Shown here piece by piece: positions 1 through 8,488 of a stretch of DNA of 44,919 nucleotides. A model generated the notes under the pieces. It had not been told where the DNA came from, did no database searches, and saw nothing but the letters and a program-made list of their open reading frames with translations. This DNA is from Nitrospirota bacterium (GTDB lineage Bacteria; Nitrospirota; Nitrospiria; JACQBZ01), in the NCBI GenBank assembly GCA_016200255.1, contig JACQFA010000054.1, forward strand, positions 1 to 44,919. The letters are read 5' to 3'. How positions within the stretch are numbered: the first letter of the stretch is position 1; each line of letters opens with the position of its first letter. The translations under genes and the position numbers were made by a program.

Positions 1-1059
1 ATTCCGTTGGATCTTGCTCCCTGATCGGAATCGCGTTTCGGGATCATCCGCCGGTTTCCGATCGGGCCGATTCTTGGAATTTCCCCGTTTAATTTTCCTC
101 TCAACCTCGTCGGCCATAAAATCGCGCCGGCGATTGCATCAGGTAATCCGATCATACTGAAACCGGCGCCCAAGACACCCATGACGGCCTTGATGCTGGG
201 TGAGATCATCGCCCAAGCGGGGCTGCCGGCCGGCGTGGTGAGCATTCTTCCCTGTTCCAACGATCTGGCCGAGCAGATGGTGCTGGACGAGCGGTTCAAA
301 CTGCTCTCGTTTACCGGCTCGGCCAAAGTGGGATGGTATTTGAAGAGCAAGGCCGGGAAGAAAAAGGCGCTGCTCGAGCTGGGCGGGAATGCCGGCGTGA
401 TCATTCATCAGGACGCCGATCTGGACCTTGCGGCCCAACGCTGCGCGGCCGGAGGGTTTTCGTACGCGGGCCAGTCCTGCATCTCGGTCCAGCGGATTTT
501 TGTACAGGAGCTTGTGGTCAAACCTTTTCTGGACCGTTTCCTCGATTTGGTCAAGGGACTCAAGACCGGCGACCCGATGGAGGAGGCAACAAATGTCGGG
601 CCGATGATCGATTCCGATGCGGCCGAGCGGACGGAGCGGTGGGTGGACGAGGCGGTCAAGCATGGGGCGAAGGTTCTGATCGGTGGGAAGCGCCGGGGCC
701 GGATGTTTGACCCGACGGTTTTGTCCGACGTAACGCGCGTCATGAAGGTCTGCTCCGAGGAAGTCTTCGCGCCGCTCGTGGTCGTCATCCCGTATCGTGA
801 GTTTGACGAGGCCTTATCCGCTCTGAACGATTCGACCTACGGCCTTCAGGCCGGCGTCTTCACGAACGATCTCAAAAAAGTTTTCCATGCCTATGAAGAA
901 CTCGAAGTCGGCGGCTTGATGGTGAACGAGGTCCCGACCTACCGGATCGATCCGATGCCGTACGGCGGCGTGAAAGACTCCGGCCTCGGCCGCGAAGGCG
1001 TGCGGTATGTGATTGAAGAAATGACTGAGTTGAAATTGCTGGCGCTGAATCTGCCGTAG
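1..1059 (+). CDS. Aldehyde dehydrogenase family protein, 5' truncated, with in-frame TGA at 22-24
   Basis: NAD(P)-dependent oxidation of an aldehyde to an acid; substrate not predictable. The frame reads through the typical ALDH core: FPIGPILGISPFNFPLNL, then NPIILKPAPKTP (cofactor binding), LELGG with the general-base Glu, and YAGQSCISVQR with the catalytic Cys. Further motifs are EEVFAPL, NDSTYGLQAGVF and the C-terminal GGVKDSGLGREG. About 350 of the usual ~475 residues are present; the N-terminus lies off the window. Oddity: codons 1-21 read IPLDLAP, which fits the family just before SESRFG, but codon 22-24 is TGA where a sense codon (probably GGA, Gly) is expected. If the stop is real, the next in-frame start is ATG 181, which would remove much of the cofactor-binding half and leave a non-functional remnant. 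A single-base error near a contig end is equally possible. Confidence 0.85.
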
Positions 1060-1090
1060 GGGTTGGATCACTGAAGCACTAAAGCGAACA

Positions 1091-2626
1091 ATGGACAACA
1101 AGCGACTCGACCTCCATTCCAGTTTTCATATTCGTATCCAATATCTCGTCCTCCTCAGCATCATCCTCCACCTGCCTTTTTTGTTTACCCGCCCCGATCT
1201 GACTTACCTGTGGCGACAGTCGGATACCGCCGCTGTGGCCCGGAATTTCATTGAGGAGGACGGCAACTTATTTTTGCCGCGTGTGGACGTCCGCGGCAAT
1301 TTAACCGGGATCACAGGCATGGAGTTTCCTTTTTACAACTACATTGTTTCTCTGCTGTATCGGGTTTTCGGAGTCTGGGATCCTCTCGGCAAATGGGTGA
1401 GTCTTGCGTGTTCAACGATCGCGTTGACCGTCTTCTATCGATTTGCCCTGCTTCTGGGCGGCCCGGTTGCGGCGGGTTATGCGGCTCTGACGTTACTCAG
1501 CTCCAAATTGTTTTTCCAGCTTGGCTCCATGTTCATGCCCGACATGATGGCCATGGCATTCCATGTGCTTAGCGTCTATTTTTTCGTACGATTCCTTGAT
1601 TCAGACAAGTCTTCCCTGCTGGTTGCATCCTCCGCCAGCTTCATGTTGGCCACGCTGTTACGACCCTATCATGGCGCAGCAGGAATTTTCATGATGCTTT
1701 ATTTAATCCATCGGCAGGGCCTAAAGGCTTTATTGAACCTAAAATGGTACGCATTCGGTTTTATTTCATGCCTTCCTTTGATCGGTTGGTATGCTTTCTA
1801 CAGCCCTAGATTATCAGCCGGTTATGGACTGACAAATTATTTCTTTATGGGCAAGCCACTTCGACAGACCTGGCTGGAGATACTCGCCGGTGAAATCAAT
1901 CCGATGCACTTGGTTGAGGTACTGTTTCAGTCTTACCTAAACTGGGCTTGCCTGCTGATCCTGTTGGTGTTCCTATACGTGACATTTCAGAAGAAAAAGT
2001 CTCGGATACCTGATCCGGCGTCCCCGGGTTACGTGTTCCCGCTGTTGGGTACCGCGCTGCTGGTTATCATCTCGCTTGTGCTCACCGGAGGAAAACACTT
2101 TTTCATTCATTCCTACTACATGCTGCCCATCGTTCCCTATTTATCGGTCTTGTTTGGCCTTGGGATGCACAGCATCCAGACTTATTGCGCAAACGAATCA
2201 AAAAGACATGTCAACCGTGGCCTGTACGTTCATCGTCTATTGATCGTCGTTCCTGTTCTATCTCTTTTGGTTCAGTATTCCACCGCATATACAAAAACGT
2301 GGGTAGGCAACCCCATCCATCAGTTGGAACCGTTTGTGGATATGCATGTTCCAAAAGACGCCTTGATTGTTACCGATGATGGCAACCCGATTACGATGTA
2401 CTTTGCGCACCGCAAAGGCTGGGCGATCGGCAATGAAGCCCTGCTCGACCTGGGTCATGTAGACCGGCTCAAATCAGAGGGGGCCGGCTACCTCGTTCTG
2501 GGGCGGCTAAAGCCTCCCATGCAGAGGGCTGTTCGAGGGGTGTATAAGGATTATACAATCCTATCTGATCGGGAAAGTCGGTTTATGATTATTCCCTTGA
2601 ACGTTGACAGGGGGAAAACCCAGTGA
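1091..2626 (+). CDS. GT-C type membrane glycosyltransferase (GT39/ArnT-like)
   Basis: A 511-residue integral membrane protein with roughly ten hydrophobic segments. Its N-terminal layout is that of GT-C glycosyltransferases: a first transmembrane helix (about residues 17-33), then a loop with WRQSDTAAVARNF, whose Asp-45 sits where the catalytic Asp of dolichyl/undecaprenyl-phosphate-sugar transferases lies. Such enzymes move a sugar from a polyprenyl-phosphate carrier onto lipid A, glycan or protein at the outer face of the inner membrane. The convergent neighbour is a polyprenyl-phosphate-sugar synthase fused to GtrA, so the pair could make and use the same lipid-linked sugar (inference). 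Base composition is unlike the surroundings: three 60-base blocks counted by hand average about 42% GC against about 55-70% in the preceding gene. The acceptor is unknown. The ribosome-binding site before ATG 1091 is weak. Confidence 0.8.
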   Translation: MDNKRLDLHSSFHIRIQYLVLLSIILHLPFLFTRPDLTYLWRQSDTAAVARNFIEEDGNLFLPRVDVRGNLTGITGMEFPFYNYIVSLLYRVFGVWDPLGKWVSLACSTIALTVFYRFALLLGGPVAAGYAALTLLSSKLFFQLGSMFMPDMMAMAFHVLSVYFFVRFLDSDKSSLLVASSASFMLATLLRPYHGAAGIFMMLYLIHRQGLKALLNLKWYAFGFISCLPLIGWYAFYSPRLSAGYGLTNYFFMGKPLRQTWLEILAGEINPMHLVEVLFQSYLNWACLLILLVFLYVTFQKKKSRIPDPASPGYVFPLLGTALLVIISLVLTGGKHFFIHSYYMLPIVPYLSVLFGLGMHSIQTYCANESKRHVNRGLYVHRLLIVVPVLSLLVQYSTAYTKTWVGNPIHQLEPFVDMHVPKDALIVTDDGNPITMYFAHRKGWAIGNEALLDLGHVDRLKSEGAGYLVLGRLKPPMQRAVRGVYKDYTILSDRESRFMIIPLNVDRGKTQ

Positions 2627-2663
2627 CCAGCCTCGTGATCCCGACCGATTGCTCATCAGGATT

Positions 2664-3818
2664 TCAATCCAAGGGGTGAGTTTTCTTCTGCGCGGCACGT
2701 ATGGATTCCCAGGTGATATTCGCATTCATCCCGTAGTTCCAGAACGTGGCCGCACCGATTCCAAAAAGGTTGCTCAACAGGTAGTGTATGCCCGCAACCT
2801 CGGTCAGTACCCATAAAACGGCCAGATTGATGACGGCGCCCCCGACGCAAAACAGGTTGAACGTAAGGAACCGGCTCAAGCGGCTGACAACACCGGGCCG
2901 CCGCTTCGATAAATCCGAAAAGGACCAGAATTCGTTCAGAAGGAAATTCGTTACAATGGCGGTCTCCACTGCAAAGATACCGCTCTGAAGATATCCCAGG
3001 CCCGCCGATGCCAGGAGCGTCAGCATCCCCATGTTCACGAAGAGGCCCGACCCGCCCACGGCAGAAAACTTCAGGAAGCGGTTCAGCTCTCCCGTCCGCC
3101 AGGAAAGGCGGAGAAGGTGAACGATGAACTCTCCGTATTGACGCGGGCCGAGCTTGCTCCCGCCCCGTTTCCGCTCCACAAATGTGTAGGGGATCTCCTC
3201 AACACACCTGTACCGACCCCGGCCCAGCACCTCCAGAAGGATCTTGTATCCCTCCGGCTCCAGACGGCACCCCTCGATCACCGACCGGCGAAGCGCGAAA
3301 TAGCCCGACATCGGATCCCGTATCGTGCGAATCGTTCCGGGTAACAGCCAGGTCGCCATCAGCGTGGCCGACCACGACACGGCCCGCCGGATGATGTTCC
3401 ACCGGCTCACCCCGCCGCCCACTACATGGCGGCTGGCCACGGCGATATCCACACCGTCATTCTGGACGGCCTTGACCAGGCGCCCCAGCGTCTCGGAGGG
3501 GTGTTGAAGATCACCATCCATCACGGCCAGAATTTCACCCCGGGCCTCCTGCCATCCCCGAACGACCGCCCGGGCCAGTCCGCGTTCGTTCCGGCGATGT
3601 ACCACACGCAGCCCGGGGTAGTCATCGCAGAGCACCTCGGCCGCTTCCCACGTCCGGTCGGGACTGTCGTCGTCCACCACGATCACTTCGAACGGCTGGG
3701 CGCCCTCCCGCAATACCTCAAAAGCGTGCTTAATCGCCAGCTCAATGTTTTCGCGCTCATTGTAAGTCGGAATAACGAGAGAGATCACCGGCGGTGCCAT
3801 CCCGGATGCATCAGCCAC
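2664..3818 (-). CDS. Polyprenol-phosphate mannosyltransferase-like GT2 fused to GtrA membrane domain
   Basis: The N-terminal ~235 residues form a GT-A glycosyltransferase of the DPM1 group. VISLVIPTYNERENIE opens the nucleotide-binding fold, VVDDDSPD and VMDGDLQHP hold the Asp residues that bind sugar nucleotide and metal, and KRGGSKLG is the family's lipid-side motif. The last ~130 residues form a GtrA-type four-helix domain (FLKFSAVGGSGLFVNMG to NYGMNANITW), thought to flip or hold the lipid-linked sugar. Expected reaction: NDP-hexose plus polyprenyl phosphate gives polyprenyl-phosphate-hexose. Start choice: GTG at 3818 has a GGAGG five bases upstream. A TTG four codons earlier overlaps that site, and ATG at 3800 has no ribosome-binding site. 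It converges on the GT-C gene with 37 bases between them. Confidence 0.88.
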   Translation of the reverse strand: MADASGMAPPVISLVIPTYNERENIELAIKHAFEVLREGAQPFEVIVVDDDSPDRTWEAAEVLCDDYPGLRVVHRRNERGLARAVVRGWQEARGEILAVMDGDLQHPSETLGRLVKAVQNDGVDIAVASRHVVGGGVSRWNIIRRAVSWSATLMATWLLPGTIRTIRDPMSGYFALRRSVIEGCRLEPEGYKILLEVLGRGRYRCVEEIPYTFVERKRGGSKLGPRQYGEFIVHLLRLSWRTGELNRFLKFSAVGGSGLFVNMGMLTLLASAGLGYLQSGIFAVETAIVTNFLLNEFWSFSDLSKRRPGVVSRLSRFLTFNLFCVGGAVINLAVLWVLTEVAGIHYLLSNLFGIGAATFWNYGMNANITWESIRAAQKKTHPLD

Positions 3819-3865
3819 GGCTTCCTCCAAAAGGTCTGGGGTCGGGCGTAACTTCCACAGGCCGA

Positions 3866-5161
3866 TCAGTGTTGACCGGAGCGGCGCTGGCGGTTCGGGG
3901 GGCGCGATCCGCTTCGACCTCCCGAGGGGCCGCCTCTCGAAGACTGATTCGGTCTCCCGTGCTGGGGCGGTCCATGCCGCCGGTATTCATGGCGGGGCGG
4001 TTCGGGAAGCGGCGTGATGAAGTCCTTGTCCTCGGCCCAGATCACCGGGATTTTATTTCCGATCAGTGACTCGATCTCTTCCAATGAAAACGCAAACTCC
4101 TCGCAGACGAGACTGATCGCATGGCCGGTTGCGCCGGCGCGGGCCGTCCGGCCGATCCGATGGACGTAGTCCTTCGGATCTTGGGGCAGATCGTAATTGA
4201 TGACATGGCTCACGGCCTCGATATGCAGACCGCGCGAGGCGACGTCCGTTGCGATCAGGATCGGCAGGGTTTTGTCGCGGAATTGTTCGATCACCTTGAG
4301 ACGGGTTCTCTGGGGAAGATCGCCCGTGATGGCGCGGGCATTGAAACCATGCTGCTTCATCCGCACCTCGAGCCGTTCCCCTTCCCGTTTGGTATTGACG
4401 AAGATCAGCAGACGGTCCCACGGTTCGGATTTCAGAATCCCCAGCAACAATGAAAATTTTTGGTCCTGCCCGACATGGTACAACCGCTGATCGACCAACT
4501 CGACCGTGACCTGTTCGGGCGAGATCTCGATCTTGACCGGAAGGTTCATATGCTCGTAGGCCAACTCCATCACGCGGAAGGACAGCGTGGCCGAGAAAAG
4601 CATCGACTGGCGGGCGTTGTACGGCGGCATCTTCCGGAGCATGTAGCGAAGATCCCGGATGAAGCCCATGTCGAACATCCGGTCGGCCTCGTCGATCACC
4701 AGGATCTGAAGCTTCTTGAAATCGTAGACCTTCTGTTTCAAATAATCGATCAACCGTCCGGGTGTTCCGACCAGGATGTCCGGCTCCTGGCCGAGGGCCG
4801 TCCTCTGTTCCTCGTAATCGATGCCTCCATAGACCGCCAGCATTTTAAACGGCAGTTCGGAACCGATGGACTGCGCGTCTTTTAGAATCTGGACGACCAG
4901 CTCGCGCGTGGGCGCGATCACGAGCGCCCGCGGCGAAGATGAATGGCCTTTCGGGAGCGGCGGCAGTGTCAACAGACGCGAGAAGATCGCGATCAGAAAG
5001 GCCGCGGTCTTGCCCGTGCCGGTCTGGGCCTGTCCGGCGACATCCTTGCCTGCGAGCGAAATCGGAAGCGTGCGTTCCTGGATCTCGGTGCATTGGGTGA
5101 AACCGGTGCGCCGGATGCCGTCCAGGACGGGGGCTGGGATGGGGAGGTCTTCGAATTTCAT
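3866..5161 (-). CDS. DEAD-box ATP-dependent RNA helicase (RhlE/RhlB-like)
   Basis: An RNA helicase that remodels RNA duplexes in ribosome assembly or mRNA turnover. All core motifs are present in order: Q motif (GFTQCTEIQ), motif I AQTGTGKT, Ia PTRELV, TPGRLID, motif II DEAD in VIDEADRMFDMGF, motif III SAT, then LIFVNTKREGE, ATDVASRGLHIE and HRIGRTARAG in the second RecA lobe. The C-terminal tail, about 45 residues, is low complexity and rich in Arg, Gly, Pro and His (RRHGPPQHGRP, SSRGGPSGGR), as in RhlE-type RNA-binding tails. The start is set at ATG 5161, which gives MKFEDLPIPAPVL. A longer open frame to 5230 would overlap trmJ and adds nothing family-like. It lies 47 bases downstream of trmJ on the same strand and is probably cotranscribed with it. 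Confidence 0.92.
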   Translation of the reverse strand: MKFEDLPIPAPVLDGIRRTGFTQCTEIQERTLPISLAGKDVAGQAQTGTGKTAAFLIAIFSRLLTLPPLPKGHSSSPRALVIAPTRELVVQILKDAQSIGSELPFKMLAVYGGIDYEEQRTALGQEPDILVGTPGRLIDYLKQKVYDFKKLQILVIDEADRMFDMGFIRDLRYMLRKMPPYNARQSMLFSATLSFRVMELAYEHMNLPVKIEISPEQVTVELVDQRLYHVGQDQKFSLLLGILKSEPWDRLLIFVNTKREGERLEVRMKQHGFNARAITGDLPQRTRLKVIEQFRDKTLPILIATDVASRGLHIEAVSHVINYDLPQDPKDYVHRIGRTARAGATGHAISLVCEEFAFSLEEIESLIGNKIPVIWAEDKDFITPLPEPPRHEYRRHGPPQHGRPNQSSRGGPSGGRSGSRPPNRQRRSGQH

Positions 5162-5208
5162 CGTCACTTTTTTTATTCTATCGTTTTGGTCTGAAAAAAG
5201 CAATGGGT

Positions 5209-5940
5209 CTATCGATGCGTCAGGGCCCACCGGGTCTGCCGGATGATCCCGCGCAGGATTCGGACTTCTCGCGCATCCAGGTCGGCCCGGCTGAAAATCC
5301 GGCGAAGGTCGGCCAGGATATGCTTCCCTTGACTACCTTTCATGAATCCGATGAGAGCCAGAACCTCCTTGAGTTCACCATAGAACCGTTCCCGTTGGCT
5401 TGTGTCGGCGATTTTCCATCGCGGCCGCGATAACGATTGGAGTTTCGAGGCGGCCGCTCTCGTTAATTCGTATGCGACGACCATGACGGCCTGGGCCAGG
5501 TTGAGCGATGTATGCGTTTTTCCGGTCGGGATCGTGACAAGCGACTGGCACAGGGCGATTTCATCATTCGACAGTCCGGATGATTCCGGGCCGAACAAAA
5601 TGGCGACCGGCTGTTTTTGGGCCCTCGCAAGAATATCCTTTGTCGCCGTCATCAACGAACTCGGTTTGCCGTAGCCCTTGTGCGTACGTGCGGTTGTGCC
5701 GACGACGTACCGGCTTCGGGCCAGGGCTTGGGGAAGCGTCTTGAACACCTTGGCTGCTTCGAGAAGATCGTGAGCGCCGTAGGCCATCGTGTATGCATCG
5801 GAGCCCAAAGGGTCCACCGGCTGAACCAGCACCAGCTTGGACAAGCCCATGTTCTTGATCGCGCGCGCGGCCGCGCCGATGTTGCCAGGACGGGTCGGAC
5901 GGACCAGAACCATCGAGATATTTTTTAACGATGTGATCAT
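5209..5940 (-). CDS. trmJ: TrmH/SpoU-family RNA 2'-O-methyltransferase, TrmJ-like
   Basis: SAM-dependent ribose methylation, in TrmJ at nucleotide 32 of the tRNA anticodon loop. The SPOUT trefoil-knot motifs are clear: VLVRPTRPGNIGAAARAIKNMG (motif 1, with the catalytic Asn/Arg region), ILFGPESSGLSNDEI (motif 2) and SLNLAQAVMVVAYEL (motif 3). The length of 243 residues fits TrmJ, which carries a helical C-terminal extension beyond the ~160-residue SPOUT core. A rRNA 2'-O-methyltransferase of the same superfamily cannot be excluded. ATG 5940 lies about 6 bases from a predicted -10 element, so the transcript may be nearly leaderless. It leads the DEAD-box helicase gene and is divergent from the GT51 gene. 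Confidence 0.88.
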   Translation of the reverse strand: MITSLKNISMVLVRPTRPGNIGAAARAIKNMGLSKLVLVQPVDPLGSDAYTMAYGAHDLLEAAKVFKTLPQALARSRYVVGTTARTHKGYGKPSSLMTATKDILARAQKQPVAILFGPESSGLSNDEIALCQSLVTIPTGKTHTSLNLAQAVMVVAYELTRAAASKLQSLSRPRWKIADTSQRERFYGELKEVLALIGFMKGSQGKHILADLRRIFSRADLDAREVRILRGIIRQTRWALTHR

Positions 5941-5946
5941 GAGAGA

Positions 5947-5975
5947 ATAGTATCAAAGTTGTGGGCAAATTCCAA
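5947..5975 (-). promoter_or_regulatory. Predicted sigma-70 promoter for trmJ
   Basis: On the minus strand, TTGGAA (5975-5970) and TACTAT (5952-5947) are separated by exactly 17 bases. Each matches the consensus at 4 of 6 positions. The expected transcription start falls at or within a base or two of the trmJ ATG. Confidence 0.45.
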
Positions 5976-5988
5976 ATAGTGATAGAAT
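5959..5988 (+). promoter_or_regulatory. Predicted sigma-70 promoter for the GT51 gene
   Basis: TTGTGG (5959-5964) and TAGAAT (5983-5988) are 18 bases apart. The -10 matches at 5 of 6 positions and the -35 at 3. The expected start is about 5-6 bases before ATG 6001, leaving almost no leader. It interleaves with the opposite-strand trmJ promoter in a 60-base intergenic region. Confidence 0.45.
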
Positions 5989-6000
5989 GGGCTCGATCGT

Positions 6001-7146
6001 ATGTGGAGAGTCATCAAAAAATTTTTAAAGCTCCTGGCCCTCGGTTTTGCGCTGATCCTCATCGCCATCAGCGCATGGATAGTCTGGACCGTTTATTCGC
6101 TTCCCGACGCCAAGCTGATCGCGACCTACCGTCCGGAAGACTCGACCGAGGTGCTGGACCGGAACGGGATCGTGCTGACCCATTTGATGCTGGACGAATT
6201 CCGGATCTGGGCACCGCTGTCCGAAATCTCGCAGAATCTCCAGATGGCCGTGATCGCGGCCGAGGATGACACCTTTTTTCAGCATGAGGGGATCAATTAC
6301 AAGGCGGCCTGGGAGGCGCTGAAGGAAGACCTGAAGAAAAAACGGTATGCGCGGGGCGGGAGCACGATCACGCAACAGCTGGTGAAAAACGTTTTTCTGA
6401 CCCGGGAAAAGACGATTACCCGGAAGCTGAAGGAGTTTATTCTGGCCCGTCGCGTGGAAGAGATCCTGCCGAAGCGGCGGATACTGGAACTGTACTTAAA
6501 CGAGGTGGAATGGGGGCCGGGGGTGTACGGCGCCGAAGCGTCCGCGCGATACTATTTCGACAAGCATGCGGCCGAGCTGACCGTTCCCGAAGGCGCGATG
6601 CTCGCCGCCATGCTCACAAACCCGAAACGGTTTGATCCGGCCGATCATCGCCTCCGCTTGAAGCGCCGTCAGGAATTGATCCTGGATTTAATGCGCGTGG
6701 ACCGGCTGCTCACGCGCGAAGAATACGAGCAGTCGCTCACGATGCCGGTCGTCTTTCGGTACGAAAAGATCGGGCAGCAGTTTCCGATCGCGGCCGAATC
6801 CTGTCATCTCCGGTTTCTGAGGGCCGGATTGATGGAGATCGGCGGCGGGGCCAGGCTGTACCAGGCCGGCCACAAAATACGGACGACGCTCGACGCCGGT
6901 CTTCAGCAATACCTTCAGGAGCAACTATCCCAGTTCTCGGATCGCGCTCCGCATTCCGATACCCCTCCCAGGCTGCTGCTCGTGGACGAGGGCGGAAAGA
7001 CTCTGGCGATGGCCTGCGTCTGGGGACTGGAGGAAGGTGTGAAGGCGGTTGAACTCCTCAAAGGACAGGAGCCCGACTCGCCGCGCGAGTATCACGTGGT
7101 CGAGCCCCGTCAAGTCTCCTGGCGCAGTTTGGTGATTCGGTCGTGA
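6001..7146 (+). CDS. GT51 peptidoglycan glycosyltransferase with vestigial transpeptidase segment
   Basis: Polymerises lipid II into glycan strands at the periplasmic face. One N-terminal transmembrane helix (about residues 10-31) is followed by a complete GT51 domain. It has EDDTFFQHEG with catalytic Glu-88, GGSTITQQLVKN, KLKEFILARRVEE, KRRILELYLNEVEWG (second Glu region), then GAMLAAMLTNPKRFDP. Monofunctional MtgA stops near here (~240 residues). This protein continues to 381 with KIRTTLDAGLQQYLQEQL, the linker that precedes the transpeptidase of class A penicillin-binding proteins. A stretch PRLLLVDEGGKTLAMACVWG follows, resembling the first transpeptidase strands. It then ends without SxxK, SxN or KTG motifs. 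It therefore looks like a class A PBP that lost its transpeptidase. It converges on rlmD with 14 bases between. Confidence 0.9.
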   Translation: MWRVIKKFLKLLALGFALILIAISAWIVWTVYSLPDAKLIATYRPEDSTEVLDRNGIVLTHLMLDEFRIWAPLSEISQNLQMAVIAAEDDTFFQHEGINYKAAWEALKEDLKKKRYARGGSTITQQLVKNVFLTREKTITRKLKEFILARRVEEILPKRRILELYLNEVEWGPGVYGAEASARYYFDKHAAELTVPEGAMLAAMLTNPKRFDPADHRLRLKRRQELILDLMRVDRLLTREEYEQSLTMPVVFRYEKIGQQFPIAAESCHLRFLRAGLMEIGGGARLYQAGHKIRTTLDAGLQQYLQEQLSQFSDRAPHSDTPPRLLLVDEGGKTLAMACVWGLEEGVKAVELLKGQEPDSPREYHVVEPRQVSWRSLVIRS

Positions 7147-7160
7147 ACAGGATGAGACGG

Positions 7161-8483
7161 TTATTTTTTTATCAACTCCACGACCGTTTCGAGATGATAG
7201 GTCTGCGGGAAAAGGTCGATCGGCTGAAGGCGGCCGGGGCGGAAGCCGCCATCCGTTAAGATTTTCAGGTCGCGCGCGAGCGTGGCCGGATCGCACGAGA
7301 CATAGACGATCCGGGACGGATTGAGCCGGACCAGCGATTCCAGTGTTTTTCGGTGGACGCCTTCTCTGGGCGGATCCATTACGATGCAGTCGAACGTCTT
7401 CTTCTCATTGACCAGATCCCTGACGGCCCGCGCGACCGGTTTGGCCGTGAAGCGGCAGTTCGTCAATCCCTGTTGTATCGCGTTATGATTGGCATCCCCG
7501 ATGGCAACCTCGTTCTCATCAAACCCGGTCAATGCCGACGCCTTGCGGGCCAGGAAAATCCCGAAGGTTCCAATTCCGCAATGAAGTTCCAATACGGATT
7601 CAAGACTTGTCGGCCGGGCGAATGTCCGGACCGTGTCGATGAGCGGCTCGATCAAGTCCGAATTCACCGGCGCAAACGACCGGTCGCTGATCCGGAATGG
7701 AACGTCTTTAAACCGATCGATCAGGTAATCGCGTCCCCGGACACGGCGACGGCCGTTGGAACTGGAATAAACCTGGCCGACTGTCTCCGGCATCGCGTCC
7801 GTGAATTTTTTAAAGAAGGGTTCGATCGGCTCCGGCGGTTTATCCTCGGAAAAAAATCGGACGAGGACCTCTCCGGTCGCGCGCGCAAGATGGAGATGAA
7901 TTTCGGTCAGGCCGGGCGGCCGCCCGGCCTGATCCGAAAACAGGGAGCGAAGCGCGGCCAGGGCCCGGTTTAATATCGGATGGGCGATCGGGCAGGCCTC
8001 GATCGGGACGATCCGATGGGACTTCTCTTCGTTGAAGCCGAGGATGGACCGGTCTTTTGTAAAATCCGTCTTGAGCTGGATACGTGTGCGGTATTCAAAC
8101 CCGCGGGGCGATGGCATGGGCGGAAGAAGGTCCGGCGCATCCAGTTTTCCGATCCGGGCGAGATTTTCGCGAAGGATGCCGACCTTGGCCCGTAGCTGGG
8201 CCGCATCGGCGAGATGTTGCCACTGGCAGCCGCCGCATTCCTCGAAGACCGGGCAGGGCGGCGCGATGCGGTCGGGCGAGGGTTTCAAGACCGTCTCCAA
8301 TTCCGCTTCGGCGTGGTTTTTTTTAACCGATCGGATCCGTGCGCTTACCTCTTCTCCGGGACAGACGCCGGGCACAAACACCACCCGTCCTTCCAATCGG
8401 CCCAGTCCGGAACCGCCGTCCACCAGCTTTTCGATCGGAATCGATATGATCTGGCCGACTGCGAGTGGAGGGGTGATTGACAA
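7161..8483 (-). CDS. rlmD: 23S rRNA (uracil-C5)-methyltransferase, RlmD/RumA family
   Basis: SAM-dependent C5 methylation of a uracil in 23S rRNA (U1939 for RlmD). An N-terminal TRAM domain (about residues 8-66) is followed by iron-sulfur cysteines C77, C83 and C86 in CPVFEECGGC plus a later Cys in EACPIAHP. The Rossmann methyltransferase domain has VLELHCGIGTFGIFLA, MDPPREG and the catalytic-Cys motif YVSCDPATLARD. At 440 residues it matches the family. RlmC or another TrmA-like paralogue is possible. The start is TTG 8483, five bases after the response-regulator stop, with AGGA nine bases upstream; no ATG or GTG is better placed. It is the last gene of the seven-gene unit. Confidence 0.93.
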   Translation of the reverse strand: MSITPPLAVGQIISIPIEKLVDGGSGLGRLEGRVVFVPGVCPGEEVSARIRSVKKNHAEAELETVLKPSPDRIAPPCPVFEECGGCQWQHLADAAQLRAKVGILRENLARIGKLDAPDLLPPMPSPRGFEYRTRIQLKTDFTKDRSILGFNEEKSHRIVPIEACPIAHPILNRALAALRSLFSDQAGRPPGLTEIHLHLARATGEVLVRFFSEDKPPEPIEPFFKKFTDAMPETVGQVYSSSNGRRRVRGRDYLIDRFKDVPFRISDRSFAPVNSDLIEPLIDTVRTFARPTSLESVLELHCGIGTFGIFLARKASALTGFDENEVAIGDANHNAIQQGLTNCRFTAKPVARAVRDLVNEKKTFDCIVMDPPREGVHRKTLESLVRLNPSRIVYVSCDPATLARDLKILTDGGFRPGRLQPIDLFPQTYHLETVVELIKK

Positions 8484-8488
8484 GGAGG

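Noticed and set aside
22..24. TGA as selenocysteine codon in the aldehyde dehydrogenase
   Set aside because: The position is not the active-site Cys, which is intact further on, and no SECIS-like hairpin is apparent immediately downstream.
5162..5230. N-terminal extension of the DEAD-box helicase to 5230
   Set aside because: It would overlap trmJ, the extra residues are not family-like, and ATG 5161 gives the standard helicase N-terminus. The longer frames before the NtrX-like (to 9916), DUF4390 (to 13129) and zinc-protease (to 14361) starts were rejected for the same reason.
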